A stretch of 64,000 nucleotides of DNA from Anthoceros angustus (taxonomy: Eukaryota; Streptophyta; Anthocerotopsida; Anthocerotales; Anthocerotaceae): positions 508,369 to 572,368 of the forward strand of contig MU008178.1 of the NCBI GenBank assembly GCA_010909165.1. The letters run 5' to 3'. The notes beneath the pieces were generated by a model. That model worked only from the letters and a program-made list of their open reading frames with translations, was not told the DNA's origin and made no database searches. Numbering within the stretch: the first letter of the stretch is position 1; each line of letters starts with the position of its first letter. The position numbers and the translations under genes were made by a program. Below are positions 47,342 through 59,935 of the stretch, piece by piece.

Positions 47342-48809
47342 ATGGACCCTCGACAACTGAAGAAGGACGCTAGGATCGTGAGCACGTTGTGGGATTTTAC
47401 GAATTTCGAGCCGGTGTATGGGCAAGCTCAGGGACAGCATCTGGACACGCCTTTGCCCTACGCTTTGTTGCCTTTCATCTTCTCACTCAAGGCAATCGAC
47501 TCAACGCACCTGCGGTTCCTGGCCACGGATTTCCACTCCAACACATGGCATGCTATAAGGACGGTGCAGCAGCTTGAAGAATTGGTGAGCCTCATCCTGA
47601 ATTCCTGAATTCCCGTATTCCCGTGTCTCTGGCGTTTGCTTCCTTCTGACGGGGCAATTCTGTCGCTCGTTGTGGTGGGATTCTGCAGAAAGCGGAGGTG
47701 GAGATGGCTGGCTCCATGCATGAATTTCTCGCTTATTTTCGAGAGGCATTTTCATCGGAGAACGTGAAGATTTCCCTTGGAGGAGCTTCCAGCGCAGTTG
47801 GTGGCCATGGTGCTTTCTCAACCACTCACTCGCAGTATAGGTGATTTTACGGGAGATGTTGACTCCACACGGTTGCAGTTGTGTTTGTGGGTGCAAATTC
47901 AGCCAAGGCTGTGGCACAGAAGACCAAAGCATCCATCAAGATATCTGTGCCACTCACCAAGTTCGGGGGCCCTTCAGCCAAGGATGCAATGGGGTTCATC
48001 GTCGAGGACCTCTACCAAGCTTTCCGGAGTCAATCACTTGCACTATCAGCAGGTCAGTAAATCCTGTCATCGGAACCAGTGTCTGTTGAAATTACCACTT
48101 CGCAAAACAAGGCTCTGCTTTTGACACACAATCCCTTGGCTGTGTTGTGTTAGTCAGAAAGGAAACGTGCAACGGCCTTGTCAACCGCCTTAGCACTCGA
48201 AAGAGTAAAGACTCGGTCTAGACCATCTTGCACTTCACCGCCTCCTACATTGTTCCTCTAGATTAATAAAACCCACCTTGACAAGATCATGGCTATGTCA
48301 TTTGTCATGCAGGAAAATGGTGAAAGCTTCCAGGAAGACTTTGAAACCACTTACACGAGCAAGCGAAGAAAGTTGTCCTCTTCTCAGTTTGCATCCACTT
48401 CCTCTCAAACCACCGTCCAGACAACCGCAGCTTCCGACCACAGTTTGTCTGTGAGCCCGCAAGCTCCTGCTGGTATATGCACTCCATATCTTGACCGTAC
48501 ATGGTGATGACTTAACCCAGTTTGTACTGAATGATTGTAGTTATTTCATTTCAGGGGAACGGGTGCCAGAAGAAGTCCCTACGACTCGGCACTATGTTCG
48601 TCTGTCTGCTTCGTCTCGAAAGTAAGCGGTTGTGTTTTCTGCTTTGCTCGACATGCCAGCCTGCTGGACTCTAGAGAAGAATTTCATGTCTTCCTCACAA
48701 GTCCACAACCCCTTGCGCTGTGACAGCTACTAATACTCCCTCTTTCTCTGTTATGAACAGAGCCAAGCAAAAAGAACGTGGGCAGGTTCCGGATGGAGGA
48801 AACGTGTAA
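47342..48809 (+). CDS. Candidate XRCC4-superfamily protein (PAXX/XLF-like)
   Basis: I do not recognise a close homologue, but the architecture suggests a DNA end-joining factor. Seven exons fit in phase: 47,342-47,584, 47,689-47,800, 47,879-48,052, 48,158-48,204, 48,313-48,472, 48,555-48,621 and 48,761-48,809 (283 residues). An N-terminal beta-rich head (THLRFLATDFHSNTWHAIRT; MHEFLAYFREAFSSENVKIS; VVFVGANSAKAV; KASIKISVPL) is followed by a helical stretch (FIVEDLYQAFRSQSLALS then ERKRATALSTALALEREN), an acidic then basic patch (EDFETTYTSKRRKL), a Ser/Thr-rich tail and a basic end (KAKQKERGQVPDGGNV). Head, coiled coil and disordered basic tail is the XRCC4/XLF/PAXX plan; the short coil favours PAXX. 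The exon 2/3 border has an alternative donor nearby. Confidence 0.42.
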
Positions 48810-49113
48810 TCGTCTTCCAAATTGTTTGTACTTTGTAGTGTCACTCGAACTGATGGATGTCTCCTCCAATGGATGACGTGCATTAGGCAGTCGACTAGCT
48901 CTCTTTAAGGGTTAAGAAGCTTTAGGCATGGAGCATGGATTAGGGTGGTTGCTAAATCTGTTGAAAATTAAACAGAGCAACATCTATTTTTTATCAGAAG
49001 GATTGGTTATCAACTTATCTGATGTGGTTAACCCAGCCCGCCGAAAGAGTGAAGGGCGAGCCTCATCCACTTCTTCTGTGTCCAGCCTCCCGGCATTCGC
49101 AGCAGCAACAGCG

Positions 49114-49610
49114 ATGGCTATGGCGATGGCCCTAACATCGGCAATGGGCGCACTCTCCGTTTCAGCAAAGTCCGTGGCAGTGGCGCCGAGCAGCAGCCGG
49201 TGTGGTTTGCGTTCGTCCTTCACAGCCCCAGCTTCGGTCTCCTCCTTCTCCTCTTCCTCTTTCGCAGGTGCCTCCTCTTTTCCACCGTTTTCAGGCTCCT
49301 TTTGGCTTTGGTGATCCATGTGCCTTGCTGCTTGATGCACATTTGGTGGCTGCTACCAGGCCTCTCGCTCAGGCCATTCGTGTCGCAAAGGCTGGTGCTG
49401 CCTATCAGACGCTCCTTGGTGGTGCGGGCGAAGAGGCCCAGTTTGGGTTGCACCAAGCGGTCCCGCTCTCGCAAGTCCCGAGCTAGAGTTTCCGGATTCC
49501 GTGCCAGGATACAGACTCCCACTGGACGCAATGTACTGAGGCGCAGGCGTGCCAAGGGCCGCCATGTTTTGGTTCCTGCCTCCAACCCAAACAGTGGCAA
49601 GCTGGCTTAG
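49114..49610 (+). CDS. RPL34: 50S ribosomal protein bL34, chloroplastic
   Basis: Nuclear-encoded small basic protein of the plastid large ribosomal subunit. Two exons: 49,114-49,267 and 49,360-49,610, with a 92-base GT-AG intron. The joined frame gives 134 residues. A Ser/Ala-rich transit peptide ([20 protein letters not shown] and on) spans the intron and reaches [10 protein letters not shown]. The mature bL34 begins about [20 protein letters not shown] and continues [20 protein letters not shown] to the end; TKRSRSRKS and [13 protein letters not shown] are the bL34 signature. Neither exon alone gives a sensible protein, and the splice restores both transit peptide and phase. The frame is open further upstream of 49,114; the chosen ATG starts the transit-like stretch. 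Larger reverse-strand frames over this gene are shadows. Confidence 0.93.
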
Positions 49611-49836
49611 TCGATGAGGTTTCCTGTTAGCTGTGTAGGCGTTCAATCCTCATACCCGTAGGGTGACTCCATCAGGTGCCTGTAACTGCTCGAATTCGAG
49701 CAACCCTGAAATGCTCAAGCTACTTGGTGAGATGTGTTTATTCACAGGTTTGTATATTTTGCGGCATGGCATGTGAAGTTAGTGAGCAGATTCTTCAGAC
49801 GCAGAGAGACTCGGAGACAGCCACACGGGTTCTGAA

Positions 49837-50940
49837 TCATGTCACTATGAGGGACTCTATTATCTGAAAGTGCTTCTGCAAACTTGGCTGGTCTTGAGGG
49901 AAGTACCATCTCTCTGAAACTTGCAATTTTCCATGGCCGTATTTATCTGCAGAATCCTTCAAGAGCGTGATGCACCGATCTTTTTCCATAGCAATCCATC
50001 GCCTCCTCTGATCCTTCCATGATCGTGGAGTCCCATGTAAGGTTATGTGCAGGCCCTTAGGCATGGTGCTTGCGGCCTTGGCTACTGTTTCCAGAACCTG
50101 AGCATCAGTCTGGTAAGCACCTCTGCAGTTGAGACCCACATCCACATAGTGCACCTCCTCGATGCTGTTGAGGAATTCCCCCACTGTTGAAGGCAGCAAC
50201 TGCTCCCCGGAATCGGATGTAAGCGAGGGACTGCTGGTCAGTTGTGAGGTGGGGGCATGGTCTCTTGCATAAGCGAGCTCTGCAAGCAGCTGGTTAAGAA
50301 CGACTCCACCCTTGCTGAATCCGAACAGGACAGTGCGAGGAGGCTTTCCCTCCTGTGTCACAGCTTGGGCATCCTCCGCAGTCGCAGACTGCTGTGCTGG
50401 CATTCCCCGGTTCAACTCTGCTTTAACCTGAAGCAAACAGCCGTAGGTTTTTTTTTGGTAAGCACAAGATGGTGGAGCCCGAGTGTATCGCAAGCGGTAC
50501 TGCAGCAAACACACACCTGTGCAAGACAATCCATCTGCAGAGAGAGCAGTCCGGTGGCTGCTGGAAACCCTTCAGGCCAGTAGCCGATGGGATCACCCGA
50601 CGCCGTCAAGGCCGGCATGAGGTTGTCATAACACCCAAAGACATTGCGAAAGTAGTGAGACGGCTCTACCACCCACGCATTCACCGTAGGACCCAGTTTG
50701 GAAACGAGAATGGCTGCGATGTTGTCAAGCTGAGACAGCCGATCGATTACGCCATCGCCAGTGTTTTCGACCTTGTCCCCCACGAGGAAGATGGCGTTGC
50801 TGGCAGGCACCTGCAGTTACCATCAGAGCTAAGTTATCTGCCTGGCCCAGTGGTGCACACGAAGCTTTAACCAAACGCCAGGGGCTTAGACAGCTGACAA
50901 GGAGAGAGGCCCTTGATGGTGCGCAGCAAAGCGAGGCCAT
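49837..50940 (-). CDS. C2orf69/UPF0565-family protein (alpha/beta-hydrolase-like)
   Basis: Three reverse exons close in frame: 50,940-50,821, 50,810-50,517 and 50,427-49,837 (334 residues). Segments characteristic of the family: NAIFLVGDKVENTGD, LDNIAAILVSKLGPTVNAWV, FGCYDNLMPALTASGDPIGY, then the nucleophile-elbow-like VLFGFSKGGVVLNQLLAELA, IEEVHYVDVGLNCRGAYQTD and GLHITLHGTPRSWKDQRRRW. Human C2orf69 is a mitochondria-linked protein with this GFSKG motif, whose biochemical role is not settled. An upstream in-frame Met (51,000 or 51,060) could extend the N-terminus. The first intron is only 10 bases (50,811-50,820), too short to be spliced, so exons 1 and 2 are probably joined differently; exons 2 and 3 are firm. 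Confidence 0.72.
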
Positions 50941-52352
50941 GACTCTGCTGCGGCTGTTGTTGCAGTATGCGTGCAGCAAGCCCTTCCATCGCTCGCCCAT
51001 GTTGTCGCTGTGTCGTGCTTGCGCCGTGTCACAACACTTACAAAAGCAAACAAACAGCATAAACCCTCGCTAATTTATGTTCAAGAGAGATTATTAACAA
51101 ACTTTCATTCTTCGGACATGCTTCTGACACTAACTTCCGCTCTACATCTCAGCAAGGCAACAAAACGACCAACAAACCCCAGTCTTCGATCCTCAAGCCG
51201 CTCCAGCCTTAGACATGCCATGCCCTTTTGTGTGGGAACGTGAGCATAGAAAGCCCTGATTAGGACTTGTTAGATACTTTTCCCTCCAAGTGGCATGGCT
51301 AATGCAATGTGTGACGTTGCGACGTACAGGAGTGCGGACAAAGGGGCAGGCTGCTGTGCATATGTTGCTCCGCCGTGATACTTGCATAGATTCAAGCCTA
51401 ACAAGCGCTTGCAACTGGGACCACTACGGGTTACAGTGTGTACAAAGACGGTGAGCAAATGCCGATTCTCCCAAGTTAGATCCGCCTTGAGGGAGGCGGA
51501 GACGGCTGAATGTATGAGATGCTCACGCACGTCAACTAAGATACCCAGACGCTGGAGGCGAGGGGAGTTGTGTCCATGGCCACGTTGGCTACACCTAGAT
51601 GTCGTGAACCTACATGCCATGCATAGCAGGGCCTTCCTGTGCCCTAGCTCCCTCTCTCTTCGCCGTGAGAACCCGCGACCTGGCAACCGGGGCGACGGGG
51701 AGCTAATTCAAGTTTTTATTTTTGTTTTTTATCTAATTAATTAATTGATTGGTTATCTACCAAGTTTCGCAGCCGAACTATAGCGTTGTTTTTTTTTTTC
51801 CATGCATAGTAAAAGCATGTAAGAGAAGTGAGGGGATAAGGGATGGAGAGGGGTGAAGGGAAGGAAGGAAGTAGGCTACACTAGTTTTCGTTGTCTCTTA
51901 CAACTATCTCCCTAACTTTCTAAACCCGAATCTCAAGCTCTCCTTAATCCCAAGCTCTCCTTCGAAATCGAAACATCAAAACACAAACGAAGTGAAAAAA
52001 AGAGAAACGTGGAGACTTTATAAAAAGAACGAGATGGGAAATCCCATCTACCCCGAGGCGAAAGGGGACAACCCACGACGGGGCACCAAGCCAAGGGGGG
52101 CGTGCCCTCGCACTAATCTACCCTGTAACCCCAAACCGCCCCCAAGATGTCGTCGTCCAAGATAGGGAAGGGCCTACTTACCATTGGTGCCGCCGATGCC
52201 GCATCTCCAGCACTCGTGATCGTCCTAAACATGGCGCTGGCCAACACCCTTTGAAGGGCAATGGAAACCCGTTGCCTGAAGTAAGGTAATTTTAAAGGTT
52301 TAGGGTTTTGCGGCAATTGATCTTCTAGGTTTAGGGTTTCACAAATTTAGAG
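50941..52352. other. No gene seen
   Basis: Contains short overlapping frames, a T-rich tract near 51,790 and, at about 52,292-52,372, four spaced telobox-like motifs (GGTTTAGGGTTT and variants). These may be promoter-type elements or an interstitial telomere-like scar. Confidence 0.4.
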
Positions 52353-53311
52353 TTGCATAGGTTTAGAGTTTTTACATTGCTACCCCTTCCTCCTCACGTT
52401 CGGCGGCTCTCTTTTGGGGGTCTTTCTGAAATTGTCTATGATCACCTCCGTGACTACTCCTCTCCTGAGGATTCTTCTAGTGGTTTTTCAGAGCTCCTTA
52501 TCTTGGTGGCGGCTGTGGCGCGGGATGAGTCCCGCCATCGGATTTCATGGGTGGTAGGGGCTAACAGGCTTTTGGCTATGAAGAAGCCCACACCGAGGGT
52601 GCGTCTTATCGCCGTGGGAGAGGTGTTCCTACGTCTTATTAGCCATAGCATTGCCTTCTAGCTCAGGGAGCAATTCCGGGCTCATCTTAGCTCGCATCAA
52701 TCGGGCATCGCCATCTCGGGGGGCTGCGAGACGGTGAGTTTTTGATCCGAGGCGGTTCTCTAGTTACATCCAGATTGGGTTGCCCTTCAAGTCGATGTTG
52801 AGAATGCTTTCAACACTGTATCCAGGGCAGCCATCTTCCAAGAACTTAAAACACGGGCGGGCAAATGGCAAGTCTTATTCCTTTTGTTCGCTCTTTCTGC
52901 GGCTCCCCGTCTAACCTGTATTATCAGCACGGCCCCTCAGTGGAGGGGATCTCCGTGCATGACTCCGCGATAGGAACCAAGCAGAGGCATCCCTTGGGGG
53001 GAGCTCTCTTTGTTATGGCGCATTTTAGGGCCCTGTCCATAACTGCCTCCTTAGTGTGGGAGTGCCTCTTTCCGTCGGTGGCCAACGACACCTACATCCT
53101 TGGGCCGGTGGACAAAGTCAAAGATGCTTTCGACCTCTTCTCCTTGGACGTGGTTATCTCTGACCCAACCAGAGATTCTGTTAGCGACCATGTCATCATC
53201 AACCCTCCAAGTTGGGTGGCGGAAGGGAGTGCGACTAAGAAAATTTACAAGTACAGGCCCATGCAACAAGGTCACATTTTGATCCCCCATTTTGATCCCC
53301 CTTGCCATTGA
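52353..53311 (+). pseudogene. Non-LTR retrotransposon reverse transcriptase relic
   Basis: Two forward fragments in RT order: 52,353-52,661 (HRISWVVGANRLLAMKKP, VRLIAVGEVFLRLISHSI) and 52,865-53,311 (LIPFVRSFCGSPSNLYYQHG, QRHPLGGALFVMAHFRAL, FPSVANDTYILGPVDKVKDA). The connecting part (52,660-52,865) is in other frames, showing frameshifts. The catalytic box, normally x-A-D-D, reads A-N-D here, so the active site is lost. It fits the LINE-like RT proteins common in early-diverging plant and algal genomes. Confidence 0.75.
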
Positions 53312-54474
53312 AACCCATGGGCCCTTGGGTAAGGTTTTTTCTCGTTTTATCAAAGAGTGCGCAACGGCCTACCACAACAACAGGGGCAGGGTTAGCCTCC
53401 CCCTTTTCGAACCTGGCTCACCGCCAACCACGCTGCCATGACCCTCTTGACCCTGATATTGCGCCATCCCTAATAATGCAGCATGGAAGACATGATGATG
53501 AAGATGAGAAAAAATAGAGCATACGAAATGGAAAGAGCATGGTCACCAAGCGTTACCAAACTTTTAAACTTCCACTCAATCTTTTTATCCACATGCACCC
53601 ATATTCTACAATCGAAACATCATCTCATGGACAGCGTCACTCGCCTGTGTGTGTGACCCGCCGCACCCTCGAGGGCGGCGCCTGCCGCTGGCGCCTCAGG
53701 GCGGCGTGTGGAGCAGCCCATGGACATGCTTTTGAAAGTAGTTTTGCGCTCCTGTGAAAGGAAGGACGAGAGTATTCGCCGGAGCGAGTGCCGTTACAAT
53801 CCGAAACCTGGATTACTTTCCCGCCGTCCCCGGTTGCCCGGTCGCGGGTTTCACACCACAAAGAGAGATGGCACGAGCATGGCATATAGGCGAAGCGACA
53901 TTTAGAAATTCAGGCGTAGCCGGGCCGGCCACGTTTACCATGGTATGAGTGAAGTTCCGCAAATAAAACGACTGTTCCAGATTTTTTGCGACTCTGACTT
54001 TGTACAATTGTGCATCCCCGAGAGCGCATTTGCAGGCAGAGAATCCAACACTAGAGGTAACGCGCGCATCAGCTCCAGGCCCGGTTTGTCGCCTTGAGGC
54101 CTCCCAGAAATTACCGACAGGATGCGCTTTGACATCTGGAAGGGGCCCGGGGCGTAGGAAGAAGAAGACTGCAGCCACAGATTCTTGCATAACAGTGGGG
54201 GCTGGGTACAACGAGACCGACACGATTTCCGCTACTGGCATCTTCTTCTCCCAACTTGTGGCTTCGCTGCATGACTGTAGCTGCACCGCAGCTACATATA
54301 AGCCAAAAACCCAGCAGCCGCGATCCAGCCTGTCTGTCCTGATGAATGAGCCCTGGCTCGGAGCTTGAGGAGAGGTGGCGAGGAAGAAGCGGGACGCATG
54401 AAAATCTGAGCCCTGCCGCAGCACTTGGCTGCTGCGTATGCTGAATCTCATCTCATCGACAGCTTGCTGCAGCC
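53312..54474. other. No gene seen: CCD7 upstream region
   Basis: Open frames on the reverse strand (for example 53,813-54,595) have no recognisable domain and partly overlap CCD7 exon 1. Contains the presumed CCD7 promoter. Confidence 0.4.
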
Positions 54475-54864
54475 ATGGAGGTGTCGCCCAGAACGCTGCT
54501 GCGTGGACCCGGAGGGCTGGTGCCTTCCATGTCACCACGCTCCAGCAGCGGCAGCAGCGCGTCCTCGAGCCCCTGCAGCTCGTCCGGGAGCCCACGGGTG
54601 GGATGTGCCGACGGGCTGGCCATGGGCTTCTCCGGGAACGGGATCGTGTCGAGCGAGTCGCCCCGTAGCATACTCACGCAGAGGACGAGCCCGGGCGCGG
54701 GGGAGGGCTGCGGACCCGATCCTTGGTCTCCCGCCTTGGTGAAGGCCATCTCGGCCCCTCCCTCTCGCCCTCGCAACTCCAACCCCCGTCTGAATTTGCC
54801 CGCGCCCACCAAACCGGCGCCTGCGATCACAGTCGCTCCTCCTGCTACTGCTCCTGCTCCTGCA

Positions 54865-54909
<45 letters not shown>

Positions 54910-57900
54910 CCTCGGCGCAGAGAGGATGAACGAGTGCTGGACCCGGCGCAAGGTAATCGCTGTTTCTGAAGAAAGGTTGAAGCTTGCGAGCATTGATCAC
55001 GACCCCATGACGGTCCGATGTACGTCTACCCTGAAGCTCATGACGTGCAGTGTCGATTTGTCGGTTGCCTTCAGAATCAGAGCCCCAGGAGCGCAGGGCG
55101 GACATCGATAAGATGCCGGGGGAGTCGAGCGCTTTCTGGGATTACCAGTTCCTGTTCAAGTCGCAGCGGCAGGAGGTGCCGACGCCTATCCGGCTGGCGC
55201 TGGTGCAGGGGAGCCTCCCGCAGGATCTGGCGGGGGATTATTATTTGTGCGGCCCTGGAATTTTTACCGACGACCACGGTTCCTGCATCCACCCGCTCGA
55301 CGGCCACGGCTACCTTAGGAAATTCAGCTTCCGAGATAGGGCAGCTGAGTATTCGGCCAGGTTGGCGCTTCAACCAGTTCCGATCCATTTGCCCCTCTTC
55401 GCCAGTGTCCAGATGCTGCTGCAGATGATCCTCAGCCACATCATGAGGAGTGCTGTGGGCTGATGGTGGTGGAGCTGTGGCCATGGCAGGTACATCGACA
55501 CGGAGGCTAAAATGTCGGAATACGACACATGTAGCGATGAGTGGAAGTTCGTCTACAGAGGGCCCTTCTCCGTGCTCAAGGGAGGATCGCGTTTGGGGAA
55601 CACCAAGGTGATGAAGAACACGGCCAACACCAGCGTGCTCAAGTGGGGAGGCAAGCTCATGTGCTTCTGGGAAGGCGGCGAGCCTTACGAAGTGCATCCC
55701 ACCTCCTTGGACACCGTCGGCTTGTTCAGGTAACACAACATTTGCGTACATCCAGCACGTGACACAGACCGGGTTAGCACCTATGTTGTTGCTCACCATG
55801 GGCCTGCAATCCTGGCAGCATCACTTCCAACTTTGGGAACAAAATTGTCACCTCCAAATCTGCCCACCACTCTGTGAACTCTGAGGAATCGGACCACCCC
55901 GTGGAAAGACTGAAGCGGGTTGCGGGAGAAGTGCAACGGCTTTGGAACAATTCCATGACTCCTCAGCAGATCGCCGTTGCCCTCCACATCGCCGGAGTTT
56001 CTTTCACAGCCAAAATGTTGCAGCCCATACTGAACGGTAGGGGCAAGGGCGTCCACCAGCTTCACTGTCACCAGTGCCACATCCGTTTTTTGTCCTCACG
56101 GGTGCATCCACTTAGAGTCTTGTGCGCCATCCAGCGTCCATTTTCGTCCGCATCCACCTCGAGTTTCTGCCCTGGCGTGCACCCATCTTACCCGTTCACA
56201 GCTGTATGTAGCAGTGCTTGACAATTACCACGGCCGCCGCTTGCAGGGATGTATGCCATGCCTGTGGAGAGGACCCTGGCTCATGTCAAGGTGGACACCA
56301 AGAAACAACGCCTTATTCTCATCACCTGCCGGGCAGAAGACATGATTCTGCCCATCAGCACCTTCACCATTTACGGTAAACATTTGCTGGGAGTCCTCGC
56401 TCCTTGTGCTAATGATCACCTCGGTTTTTGCTGTCATATGGTGATCAATCACTGATCAGTGGTGTGGCCTGCTGTATCCCATGACTGCAGAGTTCAACAC
56501 CGAACTGGAATTGCAGCAGAGAAAGGAGTTCGTGTTGCCGGAACAGCTCATGATCCACGATTGGGGCCTCACAGACAACTACTACATCCTTGTTGCAAAT
56601 CGGGTCCGGATGTCTCCAGCTGGTAAGAGCAACCCCACCGGCCCGATCCAAGTTACAGTCACAGCATGCACATTGGACATCATGTGCTGACGTGATGGTC
56701 GTCTGCATCCAGGCTCTGTGGGTGCACTGCTGGGAGTTTCCCCCATGATCGCCGCCCTCAGCATGGACGACTCTCTGCCTCACACTCCCATGTTCCTACT
56801 GCCGAGGGCGGATGAAGCCAAGGACAGCAGCAAAGCATCTCGGGACTGGAGCGTCCCCATCAAAATCCCGAAGCAGTACTGGCTGCTGCATACAGCAAAC
56901 AGCTACGAGGAAGTGGACGAACAAGGCAACCTCCGTGTTGTCTTGGACGGCTCCGTCTGCTCCTACAAGTGGTTCTCCTTGAACCACATGTTCGGTGAGT
57001 CTCTCAATCTTGAGCAGCCGCACACTTTGCTTTGTGATCAATCACCAATGTTTCAAAATTCTCGACTCTCATACATGTGTCTTGCGCTGTGCCCGCAGGC
57101 TACAACTGGCAAAATCGGCGGCTGGACCCTGCCATGATGAACGGCACCACGCAAGGTGAAATTGCACCAGCCCACATGTGCCGGATCTCGGTGGCTGTCC
57201 ATTCATCCGCCGTAGCCTCGAACACATCTGCAGAAAGACAGCAGCACAGAGTTCCTGCCAGTCCTGCCTACTTCCCCCGCTACCCTCTTTCCCCCAGCCT
57301 CAAAGGCCACACACAAGAACGCTTCCAACCTGCTGTCAGCTTCTCCTTCGCCAATCTGACTCCCATCCCCGAGCACCCAAAGCCCGACAGATTACCATTG
57401 TTCCTCAAACCCGCTCCTGCCCCACGCAAACCAGTAGAGCTGCAAAACTTCACAATAAGCCCCCTCCCCTCCTGCGACTTCCCGACCATCAACCCCCACG
57501 TCGCCGGCCACAAGCACAAGTTCGTCTATGTGGCGGCATCCTCAGGCCACCGCTCGGAGCTGCGCAACTTCCCCTTCGACTCCATCCTCAAGCTGGACGG
57601 GCCGGACGGGAAGATGGTGTCCTGGTGGGCAGGAGACCGCACCTTCGTGGGTGAGCCGGTGTTCGTGCCCAGGCAAGGCTGCGTCACGGATCCCACCAAC
57701 CCCTACTTCAAGGAAGACGATGGCTATCTCCTATTGGTCCAGGTGCGAGCCATCACACAGCTGCCCATTCCTCCAGTAAGCTCAGCCATGGCCTCTCACT
57801 AACTGCTCTCGGCTTGCATGCTTGCAGTACGCAGCAGGTGAAAAGACATGCTACCTGGTCATCCTGGATGCCCAGCGGATAGGCAAGAGAGACCCCATCG

Positions 57901-57971
57901 TTGCTCGACTTCGAGTCCCCAAAGCCTACGCCTTCCCTATGGGGTTCCATGGTTTCTGGGAGGACGCATAA
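54475..57971 (+). CDS. CCD7: Carotenoid cleavage dioxygenase 7 (strigolactone biosynthesis)
   Basis: Plastid iron enzyme that cleaves 9-cis-beta-carotene at the 9',10' bond, the step before CCD8. Nine exons close in frame: 54,475-54,952, 55,075-55,360, 55,490-55,729, 55,819-56,036, 56,247-56,375, 56,491-56,622, 56,713-56,994, 57,099-57,742 and 57,828-57,971 (850 residues). CCD7 hallmarks: AFWDYQFLFKSQRQEVPTPI, GPGIFTDDHGSCIHPLDGHG, ERTLAHVKVDTKKQRLILIT, EQLMIHDWGLTDNYYILVAN, WFSLNHMFGYNWQNRRLDPA and the closing AFPMGFHGFW. These supply the four iron-ligand His positions. Longer than the usual ~620 residues because of a Ser-rich transit-like N-terminus with an Ala-Pro run and a Pro-rich insert in exon 8. 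Expression control cannot be read from the sequence. Confidence 0.93.
54841..54912 (+). repeat. Coding microsatellite (GCTCCT)n in CCD7 exon 1
   Basis: About ten units coding for alternating Ala-Pro between the transit-like N-terminus and the catalytic domain. Probably length-variable without frame loss, because the unit is six bases. Confidence 0.9.
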
Positions 57972-58298
57972 TCAAACAGGTGCATCCCAGGAAGCCCTTG
58001 ATCATCAAATAGAAGCATTTGGCATGTAGATACAAACTGTGAACAGCAACATGTTCCTTTTTGTCGCTGATCTCGCACACCACTGTTTCCATGTACATAT
58101 TAGGTACATCCTCTTGGGCACCGATTCTTGCTCGCGAGACGATACACATGCAAGCTTTTGTTGGTTTTGCAGTGGACGGTTTGTACTGCACAAGAAGCCA
58201 ATGTGCACATGCCAGCTTGTCAAGTTGGTGGTATTGACAGGTCATGTCGAATATCTAGTATCGCAAGTGATACATTTATGTAACCAAAAACAGTATGA

Positions 58299-59599
<1,301 letters not shown>

Positions 59600-59935
59600 G
59601 TGACTGAGGAGGACTTGAGCATGCGGCAAGTGCTTAATGTCCATGTCGGATTATGAACGGAGTTTACTTGAGAAGGCTTGGCCTGCAAGCTCACGGTTCT
59701 TTTGCCTGGTTTCGTTGCTCGGGTGTTTTTTCTAGGGATAGCTGAAGCAGACTTTCACCTAGCTTTGCTAGTCCTGTGTTTGGGGTCTCTATGGAGGGGG
59801 CGTTTGGACAATATTTATGGCTCATCCTCAGTTGTGCTGGAATTTGATTTGCTAGTTTGTGACTGGCTTGTGATATTTTCTCTGCACCTGCATATCTCCG
59901 TGGTTCACGTTTATCTGCTGTCACTAATCAAAATC

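Noticed and set aside
49220-49646. Reverse-strand frames opposite RPL34
   Set aside because: They mirror the Arg/Ser-rich bL34 coding strand, which has an unambiguous family match.
53813-54595. 260-codon reverse frame upstream of CCD7
   Set aside because: Overlaps CCD7 exon 1, has no recognisable domain and no coding-like pattern.
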